DNA from: Chloroflexota bacterium
Lineage (GTDB): Bacteria > Chloroflexota > Dormibacteria > CF-121
Assembly (NCBI GenBank): GCA_005889395.1
Contig: VBFX01000044.1
Coordinates: 1-7,949 of the forward strand
Length of the DNA: 7,949 nt
Reading direction: 5' to 3'
In this document: positions 1 through 6,006 of the stretch, piece after piece
Position numbering within the stretch: the first letter of the stretch is position 1
Layout of the letters: each line of letters opens with the position of its first letter
Notes under the pieces: model-generated
Databases searched by the model: none
The model's input: the letters and a program-made list of their open reading frames with translations, nothing else
Told to the model about the DNA's origin: nothing
Made by a program: the position numbers and the translations under genes

Positions 1-1
1 C

Positions 2-325
2 CGGCCGAGGTTCGACCTGATCCATTTGGGTATGGGGGAGGATGGTCATACGGCCTCGCTGTTTCCCGGCCATCCGGCCCTGCAGGAGGAGCACGCGCTA
101 ATCGCGGCCATCCACGACGCGCCAAAGCCACCGCCGGAGCGACTCACCCTGACGTTGCCGGTGCTCAACGCGGCTCGAGCGGTGCTCTTCATGGTGCAGG
201 GGGCCTCGAAACGGGAGGCGCTGGCGCGGGTGTTGCGGCGGGATCGGGCGCTCCCGGCCAGCCACGTCCAGCCGCTCGACGGCGAGCTGGCGTTCATCGT
301 GGACCGCGCCGCCGCCGGCCAGTAA
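2..325 (+). CDS. pgl: 6-phosphogluconolactonase, C-terminal part (5' end outside window)
   Basis: This is the last 107 codons of a gene that begins before the window; the frame is open from base 2. The enzyme hydrolyses 6-phosphogluconolactone to 6-phosphogluconate in the oxidative pentose phosphate pathway, in the cytoplasm. The near-start sequence FDLIHLGMGEDGHTASLFPG is the signature of the DevB/SOL-type 6PGL family, and the C-terminal stretch PLDGELAFIVDRAA is the usual family ending. Family members are about 230-260 residues, so roughly the N-terminal half is missing. The TAA stop is followed by about 118 bases before the next gene, which has its own apparent promoter, so pgl probably ends its transcription unit here. 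Glucose-6-phosphate dehydrogenase often lies upstream of pgl in related genomes, but that cannot be seen here. Confidence 0.95.
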   Translation, partial: RPRFDLIHLGMGEDGHTASLFPGHPALQEEHALIAAIHDAPKPPPERLTLTLPVLNAARAVLFMVQGASKREALARVLRRDRALPASHVQPLDGELAFIVDRAAAGQ

Positions 326-366
326 GTCCCTCGAGGGTAGTGCGCGACTATAACTAAACTTGTTTC

Positions 367-393
367 TTGACATGCCCAACCCTGCGTGACAAT
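367..393 (+). promoter_or_regulatory. Probable promoter of the small membrane protein / PBP operon
   Basis: A perfect -35 hexamer TTGACA lies at 367-372. The best -10 candidate is GACAAT at 388-393 (4 of 6 matches to TATAAT), with a 15-bp spacer that is shorter than the usual 16-18. Transcription would start near 400, giving a leader of about 44 nt before the ATG at 444. TGACA occurs twice, at 368-372 and 387-391, so a regulator site cannot be excluded. This is the only lead gene in the window with a clear -35 box and a real leader. Confidence 0.5.
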
Positions 394-430
394 CTGGTAA
401 CGCAGAGACCAACGCAATACACGTCAAGGC

Positions 431-438
431 AGGGAAAG
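431..438 (+). promoter_or_regulatory. Ribosome binding site of the 60-residue membrane protein
   Basis: The purine-rich stretch AGGGAAAG lies 5 nt before the ATG at 444, and its AGGG core lies 9 nt before it. This supports that start and the reality of the small gene. Confidence 0.45.
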
Positions 439-443
439 CAGCA

Positions 444-626
444 ATGGCGATCGCGGGGGCGCAGCGTTCAGCCGTCGGAAACGGCCGACGAATCGATCGC
501 CGCAGCCGGCGACGACGGACCCGGGCGGCAGCCCTTTGGCTGGCGAGCTTCGGGGCCTGGAGTCTCTTCTTTCTGATCCTCGGATGGCTGGTGGCGGCCG
601 GGGTGTACGGCCTGGTGAACCCGTGA
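444..626 (+). CDS. Small single-pass membrane protein (60 aa) coupled to the class A PBP
   Basis: The family is not recognised. Residues 1-27 are strongly basic (R15, R16, R19, R20, R22-R25, R27) and predicted cytoplasmic. Residues about 29-57 form one long hydrophobic segment containing SLFFLILGWLVAAGVYGLV, and the protein ends almost at once (NP). The expected topology is N-in, C-out. The ATG at 444 has a purine-rich Shine-Dalgarno and a TTGACA promoter upstream. The TGA stop (624-626) overlaps the GTG start of the penicillin-binding protein (623-625), so the two are almost certainly translationally coupled. It could be a small partner or scaffold of the PBP, or a leader peptide whose translation controls PBP output; neither role is shown by the sequence. 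It is not a frameshifted PBP N-terminus, because the PBP has its own cytoplasmic tail and membrane anchor. Confidence 0.65.
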   Translation: MAIAGAQRSAVGNGRRIDRRSRRRRTRAAALWLASFGAWSLFFLILGWLVAAGVYGLVNP

Positions 627-2803
627 GGCGCTGCTACGGGCGCCGCCACTCGTACCGGCACACCGATTACCACCTGCGCCAATGGCACCGGCGTCGCCGC
701 GCCACACTGCAGCGCAACGTGCTGATCGGCATGATCGCCACGTTGACGCTGCCCCTGATGACCGTGCCGGCGATCGCGGCGCAGACGGTCGGCGATCTCC
801 CTTCCGTTCTTGGACTTTCATCCGCCAGCCTGCCCCAGGACATGCTGATCTACGACCGGCGCGGCAACCTGCTTGCCGACGTCGGCGACCAGGGCGATCA
901 CCGCGTCGTGGTTCCCCTCAGCTACATCTCGCCCAACGTGATCAATGCCACGATCGCCGTCGAGGACCACACCTTCTACTCGAACAGCGGCGTCGACGTC
1001 GGTGCCGTCGTGCGGGCGGCGCTCGCCGACTATTCACACCGCGGGATCAAGCAGGGCGGCAGCACGATCAGCCAGCAGCTCGTCAAGCAGCTCTTCATCG
1101 GTCCACATCCGGACAACTCGCTCCATCGCAAAGCGAAAGAAGCGGCCCTGGCGCTCGAGCTCAATCGCATCTATTCGAAGCAGCAGATCCTCGAGATGTA
1201 CCTGAACACCATCTTCTATGGCAGCCAGGCGTATGGCATCGAGGCCGCCGCCCACAGCTTTTTTCAAACCAACGCACACGACCTGACGCTCGCCCAGGCC
1301 AGCATGCTCGCCGGGCTGCCGCAGGCGCCCACGCAGTACAACCCACTCATCAACCTGCCGGCGGCGAAGGAGCGCCAGCTCACGGTGCTTACGGCGATGG
1401 TCGACAACCAGTTCATAACCCAGAAAGAGGCGGATGCGGCCTACGCGACAAAGTTGCAAATCTTTCCGCCCACCAATCATTTCCTGGCTCCCTACTTCGT
1501 CGACTACGTGCTGAAGACGCTGCGGCAGCAGTACCACATCGAGCCGGGGGATCGGCGTGGGTATCGCGTCTATACCTCGCTCGATCTCAATCTGCAGTCG
1601 ATGGCGGAGCAGGTGGTACGCGACCAGATCGCGCAAAAGGGCAATTACTACAACTTCCACGACGCCGCGCTGGTCAGCATGGATCCCACGACCGGCGAAA
1701 TCCTCGCCATGGTCGGCGGCAATGACTACAACCGGCCGGGCGGCTGGATCAACATGGCGGACACGCCGCGCCAGCCCGGGTCGACGTTCAAGATCTACAC
1801 CTACACGGCCGCGATCGAGAGCCGCAAATTCAACATGATCACCCCCGTGCTCGACGCCCCCCTGGTGTTTCCAACCTGGGGCGGGGTCAGCGGCTTCGAG
1901 CCCTATGCCCCCCTGAACTACGACCTCAGGTATCACGGGGTGCTGCCGCTGAAGATGGCAATGGGCAACTCGCTCAACATCCCGGCGGTGAAGACGGAGC
2001 TACGGGTCGGGCTGCAGAACGTCCTCAGCGTGGCCCGGCGGATGGGGGTAACCCACCTGACGCAGCCCGATGAGAACTACTCGCTGAGCCTGACGCTGGG
2101 TGGATACGAAGTGACGCCACTCGACATGGCGACCGGGGTCTCCACCCTTGCGACCCTCGGCGTCCGTCACATGCCGGCGCCGGTGCTGTCGATCAAGGAC
2201 GCGACTGGCAAAGACGTCTTCACCTACGACCCCGCCAAGAACGCGTATCGCGCCATCAGCGAGGACGTGGCGTACATCATCGCGGCCATCATGTCGGACG
2301 ACCGCAACCGCTGCATGTCGTTCGGCTGCCACGGCGACCTGACGCTGCCCGGCCGGCACGTCGGCGCCAAAACCGGTACCACCCAGGCCTTCCGCGACAA
2401 CTGGACCATCGGCTTCACACCGACACTGGCAACCGCGGTCTGGATCGGAAACCCGGATAACACCCCGCTCAGCCACAACTCGACCGGGATCGTGGGCGCG
2501 GCCCCGATCTGGCACAAGTTCATGCAGCAGGCACTCGCCGCCACCCCGGACCAGTGGTACGCGAAGCCCGCCGGTGTACACCAGGTCGGCGACAACTACT
2601 TCTTGCCCGGGACAGAGAACGTGCGGTCGACCGTGCTGGGCTGGCCGACGTGCCGCTTCTGGAGCTACAACCCCTACAACCTGACCTACGCCGACACGCT
2701 CGTCGACGGCGTGCCGTGCACCCTCGCCGCGAGGCCGGCACCGGCGGCACCAGCGCCTGCTCCCAAGCCCGCGCCAACGTCGCAGCCCGGCAACTCGCAC
2801 TAA
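623..2803 (+). CDS. Class A penicillin-binding protein (bifunctional transglycosylase/transpeptidase, PBP1a-like)
   Basis: The 726-residue protein polymerises lipid II into glycan strands and cross-links their stem peptides on the outer face of the membrane. The order is: basic cytoplasmic tail (1-31), signal anchor (about 32-54), GT51 transglycosylase (about 70-250), transpeptidase (about 345-640), and an Ala/Pro-rich tail (704-722). Catalytic landmarks are all present: the GT glutamate E114 in EDHTFY, GGSTISQQLVKQ (145-156), the second conserved GT glutamate E173 in RKAKE, the acylated serine S387 in STFK, SLN at 450-452, and KTGT at 583-586. It should therefore be fully active and beta-lactam-sensitive. 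Cysteines at 564/569 and 677/699 might form disulfides. The GTG at 623 is preferred over an earlier in-frame TTG at 536 because it overlaps the preceding stop, has a GGTGA element at 614-618, and yields a normal short basic tail. The upstream small membrane protein is in the same operon. Confidence 0.95.
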   Translation: MRRCYGRRHSYRHTDYHLRQWHRRRRATLQRNVLIGMIATLTLPLMTVPAIAAQTVGDLPSVLGLSSASLPQDMLIYDRRGNLLADVGDQGDHRVVVPLSYISPNVINATIAVEDHTFYSNSGVDVGAVVRAALADYSHRGIKQGGSTISQQLVKQLFIGPHPDNSLHRKAKEAALALELNRIYSKQQILEMYLNTIFYGSQAYGIEAAAHSFFQTNAHDLTLAQASMLAGLPQAPTQYNPLINLPAAKERQLTVLTAMVDNQFITQKEADAAYATKLQIFPPTNHFLAPYFVDYVLKTLRQQYHIEPGDRRGYRVYTSLDLNLQSMAEQVVRDQIAQKGNYYNFHDAALVSMDPTTGEILAMVGGNDYNRPGGWINMADTPRQPGSTFKIYTYTAAIESRKFNMITPVLDAPLVFPTWGGVSGFEPYAPLNYDLRYHGVLPLKMAMGNSLNIPAVKTELRVGLQNVLSVARRMGVTHLTQPDENYSLSLTLGGYEVTPLDMATGVSTLATLGVRHMPAPVLSIKDATGKDVFTYDPAKNAYRAISEDVAYIIAAIMSDDRNRCMSFGCHGDLTLPGRHVGAKTGTTQAFRDNWTIGFTPTLATAVWIGNPDNTPLSHNSTGIVGAAPIWHKFMQQALAATPDQWYAKPAGVHQVGDNYFLPGTENVRSTVLGWPTCRFWSYNPYNLTYADTLVDGVPCTLAARPAPAAPAPAPKPAPTSQPGNSH

Positions 2804-2807
2804 CGCC

Positions 2808-2813
2808 CATAAT
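2808..2813 (+). promoter_or_regulatory. -10-like hexamer just before the exported protein gene
   Basis: CATAAT matches the -10 consensus at 5 of 6 positions and ends 9 nt before the GTG at 2823. No -35 box is obvious. It would place transcription initiation at or within a few bases of the start codon. The gene lies only 19 nt after the PBP stop, so read-through from the PBP operon is also likely. Confidence 0.4.
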
Positions 2814-2822
2814 CGGGGTGGC

Positions 2823-3509
2823 GTGCGCCGGGCATGGCGTCGATGCGGCTGCGCGGCCGTGATGGCCCTTGGGCTGGCCGGACTAACGGCTGTTCCAGCA
2901 GCGGCCGCGGATCATTTTCGCGACCTGGGTCCGCTGGAGATCCGCATCTTCGGCGCGAACGGGGCCGTGCGAGACTTCCTCCCCCGGTCGACAGACGACC
3001 GACGCGCTTCCGTCGCACTCGTCAACCAGATCGACAGCGCAACCGAGGGGCCGCCCCAGGCGATCGAGGAATCGGCCGTCATGCTGCCTCACTACCGCAT
3101 CGAGGTGAGCCATCTCGGCCCGGCCTTCGTGACGGCCCCATGGGCCCGCCTCCTGGAAACCACCTTCATCTACTTCCCGGGCGGCCGAAACAGCAGCTTC
3201 ATGGTCGTCGAATTCGCCCATGGGCGAGCCTCACTCGAGCAGCGCTGGATCCTACCAGACGCCGAGGTTGCGGCGCTCTTCGATCGACATCTTCGGGGCC
3301 TGCGCCCAATCGGCCTGGAAGCGCCTGTCCGTCGCACCGGCACCGTGCCCTGGAGTTACGCGCTCGGTGTTCTTGTGCTCGCCGCGACCGGCCTCCGGCT
3401 GTTCACCGATCGTCGCCGCGGGCCGCATGGCCAGAAAGTAAGGAGCGCTGGAAAGGGGACGGACCAGCGCTCCTTGAGGTCGGCGGCGGGAAAGTTACCT
3501 GCAACCTAA
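2823..3509 (+). CDS. Unrecognised exported protein with C-terminal membrane anchor
   Basis: This 228-residue protein matches no family I recognise. It has a Sec-type signal peptide (basic n-region MRRAWRRCGC, hydrophobic core to about residue 25, likely cleavage after PAAAA near residue 29). An extracytoplasmic domain of about 145 residues follows, with mixed strand-like patterns such as YRIEVSHLGPAFV and TTFIYFPGG and no obvious catalytic motif. A single membrane segment lies at about 177-194 (WSYALGVLVLAATGLRLF), followed by a basic tail, so the domain is probably tethered outside. The GTG at 2823 is the only start that includes the signal peptide; GGGGTG just upstream is too close to be a good ribosome site. 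It follows the PBP by 19 nt and precedes a lipoprotein gene, suggesting a cell-envelope role. A strong hairpin falls in its last 23 codons (see 3440-3475), so the very C-terminus may be misassigned. Confidence 0.7.
   Translation: MRRAWRRCGCAAVMALGLAGLTAVPAAAADHFRDLGPLEIRIFGANGAVRDFLPRSTDDRRASVALVNQIDSATEGPPQAIEESAVMLPHYRIEVSHLGPAFVTAPWARLLETTFIYFPGGRNSSFMVVEFAHGRASLEQRWILPDAEVAALFDRHLRGLRPIGLEAPVRRTGTVPWSYALGVLVLAATGLRLFTDRRRGPHGQKVRSAGKGTDQRSLRSAAGKLPAT
3440..3475 (+). repeat. Perfect 12-bp inverted repeat with 12-nt loop (terminator-like hairpin)
   Basis: AAGGAGCGCTGG at 3440-3451 is exactly complementary in inverse to CCAGCGCTCCTT at 3464-3475, with the loop AAAGGGGACGGA. The stem is long and GC-rich, as in an intrinsic terminator, but no T-run follows (next bases GAGGTCGG). 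It lies within the last codons of the exported-protein gene and about 80 bases before the next start. It could be a terminator lacking a U-tract, an mRNA 3'-end stabiliser, or a site for a dimeric DNA-binding protein. Confidence 0.6.
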
Positions 3510-3537
3510 TCCGGTGGCGGGTTACGCCCGGTACGGG

Positions 3538-3543
3538 TACACT
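3538..3543 (+). promoter_or_regulatory. -10-like hexamer before the GH3-like lipoprotein gene
   Basis: TACACT fits the TAnnnT form of a -10 element and ends 10 nt before the ATG at 3554. There is no convincing -35 and no Shine-Dalgarno in the intervening bases (GCCGGCTGGC). A leaderless or nearly leaderless transcript is inferred. Confidence 0.45.
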
Positions 3544-3553
3544 GCCGGCTGGC

Positions 3554-4441
3554 ATGCGTCGAGCCGTCGCTCTCCTCTCAGTCCTGGTGGTCGCCGGCTG
3601 CGGGCCACGCGTCGCGGCGACCTCCCCCTCGGCAACGCCCAAGCCCACGGTCGAATTGACGACCTCACCGGCCGCGTCGGCCGCAGGCGGCGCCGGCAAA
3701 CAGGATGCCGTCCTGGGCCCGGCTGGAATGACGCTCCAGCAGGAGATCGGCGCGGTCATGATGGTCGGCTTCACGGGCCCGCTGACACCGGCGATTCTCG
3801 AAGACTGGCGGCAGCACCAGTTCGGCAGCTTGATCGTCGTTCCGATAAATCACAACGGCGGGGACGCCATCGCGATCCGCCAGCTGATCCAGTCGGTGCG
3901 GGGCGTGATGCTGCATCAAATGATGGCGGCAACCAACCCGGAGGGCGGGGCCGGCCAATCCGCGCCGGCGACGACATCGAGGGGACTGAAGGCGCTCGGC
4001 TTCGACATCAACCTCGCTCCGGTGGCCGACGCCCCCGACGTGACGGCGGCCATTGCCGACATCCATGCCGCCGGGATGTACGCGGCCGCTAAGTCCTCGA
4101 GCGACTTTCGGGCGGTGATCGCTGCCCACGTGGAATTCGTCATGGTTGGGCACCTTACGGTGCCATCAATCGCCGTGCCCAAGGATCTCGGCTACAAGGG
4201 GGTGATCATCTCGGACGACCTTCAGATGGCGGCCCTCAGCCCGCAGTATCCACCGCCGGCGGCGGCCGTTCGGTTCCTCAAGAACGGCGGTGACATGGTG
4301 ATCGTGTCGCACGACCTCGCGGTCGCCGATGCCACCTACGCCGCGATCCGCGCCGCGGTGCTGAACGGTACGTATCCCCGCGCGCAGCTCGATGGCTCGG
4401 TCCAGAAGCTCCTCTCGCTCGGCCTGCGCTACATGCCTTAG
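3554..4441 (+). CDS. GH3/NagZ-like lipoprotein with an incomplete catalytic site
   Basis: The 295-residue protein starts with a lipoprotein signal (MRRAVALLSVLVVAGC, lipidated Cys16), then a low-complexity Ser/Thr/Pro/Ala linker to about residue 55. The rest is a family 3 glycoside hydrolase barrel related to beta-N-acetylhexosaminidase NagZ: TLQQEIGAVMMVGF (60-73), GFDINLAPVADA (149-160), VMVGHLTVP (196-204), and KGVIISDDLQM (215-225). That last block holds the predicted nucleophile Asp221. Family enzymes cleave N-acetylglucosaminyl linkages in peptidoglycan fragments. The KHFPGHG...DSH loop that supplies the His/Asp acid-base dyad is absent: only about 40 residues separate APVADA from MVGH, against about 95 in E. 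coli NagZ as I recall it. The usual DxEGG motif reads NPEGG at 128-132. It is probably inactive or altered, perhaps a binding protein. A longer in-frame extension upstream is rejected because this ATG begins a proper lipoprotein signal. Confidence 0.8.
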   Translation: MRRAVALLSVLVVAGCGPRVAATSPSATPKPTVELTTSPAASAAGGAGKQDAVLGPAGMTLQQEIGAVMMVGFTGPLTPAILEDWRQHQFGSLIVVPINHNGGDAIAIRQLIQSVRGVMLHQMMAATNPEGGAGQSAPATTSRGLKALGFDINLAPVADAPDVTAAIADIHAAGMYAAAKSSSDFRAVIAAHVEFVMVGHLTVPSIAVPKDLGYKGVIISDDLQMAALSPQYPPPAAAVRFLKNGGDMVIVSHDLAVADATYAAIRAAVLNGTYPRAQLDGSVQKLLSLGLRYMP

Positions 4442-5235
4442 TCGGGCGGCTCGGTGGCGACCTCCCCGCCCATCGCGTGGTAGCCGCCGTCGACGTGCAC
4501 GATCTCGCCGGTGGTTGCGGAACTGTAGTCGGAGAGCAGCACGCAGGCCATCTTGGCCACTGGCGTGCGGTCCTCGCTATTCCAGCCGAGCGGTGCGCGC
4601 AGGCCCCAGGTACTCTCGAAGCGCTCGAATCCCGGGATGCCCTTGGCGGCCATCGTCTTCAGCGGCCCGGCCGCCAGCGCGTTGACCCGAATGTGGTGCT
4701 TGCCGAGGTCGCGAGCGAGATAGCGAGTGACCGATTCGAGTGCGGCCTTGCAGACGCCCATCCAGTCGTAGAAGGGCCATGCCTGGGTAGAGTTGTCGAA
4801 ATCGAGCGTCACGATGCTGCCGCCCTCGGTCATCAGCGGGCTGAGCGACTGCGCCATCGCTTTGAGCGAGTAGGCGCTGGTCTGGAAGGCCGTTTGCACG
4901 CTCTCCCACGGTGCGGTCATGAAATTGCCGCCGAGCGCATCGCCTGGCGCGAAGGCGATCGCGTGGACGAAGCCGTCGAGGCGGCCCCAGCGCTGCTTGA
5001 GCGTCTGCGCGAGGGTGTCGATTTGTTCCTGCTTGTTGACGTCCATCTCCAGGATCTCTGGAGTTGGTTTCATCCGGCGGGCGCTCTTCTCCGTCAGGCT
5101 CATCACCCGGCCGAAGCTGGTCAGGACGATGTCGGCGCCCTCTTTCTGTGCCGCGTCGGCAATCGCAAAGGCGATGCTGGCTGGGGTGAGGACGCCGGTG
5201 ACCAGGATCTTCTTCCCCTCGAGGATGCCCGGCAT
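4438..5235 (-). CDS. fabI: Enoyl-[acyl-carrier-protein] reductase, FabI/InhA type
   Basis: The 265-residue cytoplasmic enzyme reduces trans-2-enoyl-ACP to acyl-ACP with NAD(P)H, the last step of each fatty-acid elongation cycle. It is a full-length atypical short-chain dehydrogenase. The N-terminus LEGKKILVTGVLTPASIAFA (5-24) carries the modified nucleotide-binding loop of FabI/InhA, and D65 sits in the MDV motif. The catalytic pair is Y156 and K163 in YDWMGVCK (Tyr-x6-Lys spacing), followed by RVNALAAGPLKTMAAKGI (183-200) and the terminal GEIVHVDGGYHAMGG. Overall it resembles mycobacterial InhA (shared APxGWN and TPVAK blocks). The segment HAIAF at 91-95 has Ala where InhA has Ser94, a position linked to isoniazid resistance. 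The stop overlaps the convergent lipoprotein stop by 4 nt. The start ATG has no Shine-Dalgarno but a TAGAAT hexamer lies 9 nt upstream. Confidence 0.96.
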   Translation of the reverse strand: MPGILEGKKILVTGVLTPASIAFAIADAAQKEGADIVLTSFGRVMSLTEKSARRMKPTPEILEMDVNKQEQIDTLAQTLKQRWGRLDGFVHAIAFAPGDALGGNFMTAPWESVQTAFQTSAYSLKAMAQSLSPLMTEGGSIVTLDFDNSTQAWPFYDWMGVCKAALESVTRYLARDLGKHHIRVNALAAGPLKTMAAKGIPGFERFESTWGLRAPLGWNSEDRTPVAKMACVLLSDYSSATTGEIVHVDGGYHAMGGEVATEPPD

Positions 5236-5244
5236 GGCCGTCCG

Positions 5245-5264
5245 ATTCTATCTGAGCCGGCTCA
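5245..5264 (-). promoter_or_regulatory. fabI -10-like element with adjacent 12-bp palindrome
   Basis: On the minus strand TAGAAT (5250-5245) ends 9 nt before the fabI ATG. Two bases upstream of it lies the perfect palindrome TGAGCCGGCTCA (5253-5264), inside what would be the -35/-10 spacer. That is a typical place for a repressor operator. The -35 region is poor (TCGAGC at the 17-bp position). An operator role is inferred only from symmetry and position. Confidence 0.4.
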
Positions 5265-5287
5265 CGTGCTCGAGAGTAGGTCTGAAG

Positions 5288-5362
5288 GGTGGCTTGAGGG
5301 ATTTGAACCCTCGACCCTCAGATCCACAATCTGATGCTCTAACCAGCTGAGCTAAAGCCACC
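5288..5362 (-). tRNA. tRNA-His (anticodon GTG)
   Basis: Read on the minus strand, the acceptor stem GTGGCTT pairs with AAGCCAC, and the extra G at position -1 (base 5362) faces C73 (base 5288), the identity feature of tRNA-His. The D arm is AGCTCAGCTGGTTAGAGC. The anticodon stem TCAGA/TCTGA encloses the loop TTGTGGA with anticodon GTG. The T arm is GAGGG-TTCAAAT-CCCTC. The 3' CCA is not encoded (the next bases read CTT), so it must be added after transcription. The gene lies 52 nt upstream of fabI on the same strand, with its own TATAAT upstream. Confidence 0.97.
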
Positions 5363-5374
5363 GCGGTGCACGTG

Positions 5375-5380
5375 ATTATA
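5375..5380 (-). promoter_or_regulatory. -10 element of the tRNA-His promoter
   Basis: The minus strand has a perfect TATAAT at 5380-5375, ending 12 nt before the first tRNA base, so the transcript would have a leader of about 6 nt. The nearest -35-like sequence, TTGAAC (5407-5402), is 21 bp away, longer than usual. The same short region also holds the divergent sigma-factor promoter. Confidence 0.65.
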
Positions 5381-5402
5381 AGAGGTTAGGCGCACGCGCC
5401 CG

Positions 5403-5433
5403 TTCAAATTCGCCAGAGGACGCGTTATATGCT
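5403..5433 (+). promoter_or_regulatory. Probable promoter of the sigma factor gene
   Basis: TTCAAA (5403-5408) and TTATAT (5425-5430) form a -35/-10 pair with a 16-bp spacer. An alternative -10, TATGCT (5428-5433), ends 9 nt before the TTG start. Either places the transcript start within about 6 nt of the start codon. No Shine-Dalgarno is close to the TTG; AGAGGA at 5415-5420 is too far upstream. TTCAAA overlaps the TTGAAC element of the divergent tRNA promoter. Confidence 0.45.
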
Positions 5434-5442
5434 GTAGGCGAC

Positions 5443-6006
5443 TTGAAGACGTCTGACGACGCCCTCATCCGCCGCGCCCAGGCCCTCGACCCGGAGGCTC
5501 TGGCCGAGCTTTACGACCGGCACTTCGATGGGATCTATCGCTATGTCTACACACGACTCCACCACCATGCCGATGCCGAAGACCTCACGGAGCAGGTCTT
5601 TTTGAAGATGGTCGACTCCATTGATCGCTACCGGCCGCGGGGCGTCGCGTTTTCCTCGTGGCTGTACCGGATCGCCCACAATCTGCTGGTCGACCGCTAC
5701 CGCCGCGCCGGGCGCGAGCCGATGGAGCTGACCGCCGAGCTCCGCGACGCCCGACGGCACGCCGATCCGGCCGCGGTTGCGCAGCACTCGGAGGAGCGCC
5801 GCCGGCTGCTCGCTGCCGTGCAGCGGCTGACCCCGGAACAGCAGCAGGTGATTAGCATGCGCTTCATCGACAACCTGGCCATCGACGAGATCGCGAGCCT
5901 GATGCGCCGGCGGGCCGGGGCCATTCACTCGATGCAGCATCGGGCGCTGGCCAGCCTCTACCGCTTCCTGCTGGAGCCCGAGCAGGTGGAGGTGCAGCGT
6001 GCGTGA
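5443..6006 (+). CDS. ECF-type RNA polymerase sigma factor (sigma-70 family)
   Basis: This 187-residue protein has only sigma domains 2 and 4, the ECF layout. Domain 2 spans about 15-90: a DPEALAELYDRHFDGIYRY core-binding helix, ADAEDLTEQVFLKM at 43-56 (region 2.2), and SWLYRIAHNLLVDRYRR at 72-88 (region 2.4, -10 recognition). Domain 4 spans about 115-177: LTPEQQQVISMRFIDNLAID, then the helix-turn-helix DEIASLMRRRAGAIHSMQHR that contacts the -35. The protein directs RNA polymerase to a specific regulon, which cannot be identified here. The TTG at 5443 is the only start available before the conserved part: there is no upstream start in frame and no nearby internal ATG/GTG. The last 8 nt overlap the next gene, a membrane protein that is the likely partner controlling its activity. 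Confidence 0.92.
   Translation: MKTSDDALIRRAQALDPEALAELYDRHFDGIYRYVYTRLHHHADAEDLTEQVFLKMVDSIDRYRPRGVAFSSWLYRIAHNLLVDRYRRAGREPMELTAELRDARRHADPAAVAQHSEERRRLLAAVQRLTPEQQQVISMRFIDNLAIDEIASLMRRRAGAIHSMQHRALASLYRFLLEPEQVEVQRA
5987..5992 (+). promoter_or_regulatory. Shine-Dalgarno of the DUF5667-type gene
   Basis: TGGAGG lies within the end of the sigma-factor gene, 6 nt before the GTG at 5999, and fixes that start. It shows that this genome uses canonical Shine-Dalgarno sites for internal cistrons. Confidence 0.65.

Noticed and set aside
328..337. CCCTCGAGGG after pgl as a terminator
   Set aside because: It is a loopless 10-bp palindrome without a T-run; a hairpin would need to break central pairs and be very short.
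536..622. TTG start giving 29 more residues on the PBP
   Set aside because: It would overlap most of the small membrane protein gene and add a non-conserved stretch; the GTG at 623 overlaps the preceding stop and gives a normal basic tail plus anchor.
945..1205. Serine-repeat protein frame within the PBP gene
   Set aside because: The serine run comes from reading Gln/Leu/Lys codons of the GT51 motif region out of frame.
1034..1936. A 300-codon open frame on the minus strand, and another at 2000-2800
   Set aside because: Both lie fully antisense to the PBP gene, whose motifs are all intact. Their translations are low-complexity Arg/Gly/Val-rich with no family features, as expected for GC-rich antisense frames.
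2834..3553. Upstream in-frame extension of the GH3-like lipoprotein to give a 535-residue protein
   Set aside because: The extension lies out of frame over the exported-protein gene, is Arg/Pro-rich noise, and would bury a complete lipoprotein signal peptide starting at 3554.
4477..5334. A 285-codon plus-strand open frame across fabI and into the tRNA
   Set aside because: It is antisense to a clear fabI and runs into tRNA-His; its translation shows no recognisable motif.
5263..5374. CACGTG boxes on both sides of tRNA-His as paired regulatory sites
   Set aside because: CACGTG also occurs inside coding regions of this window (near 4128 and 7185), so two copies here are unremarkable.
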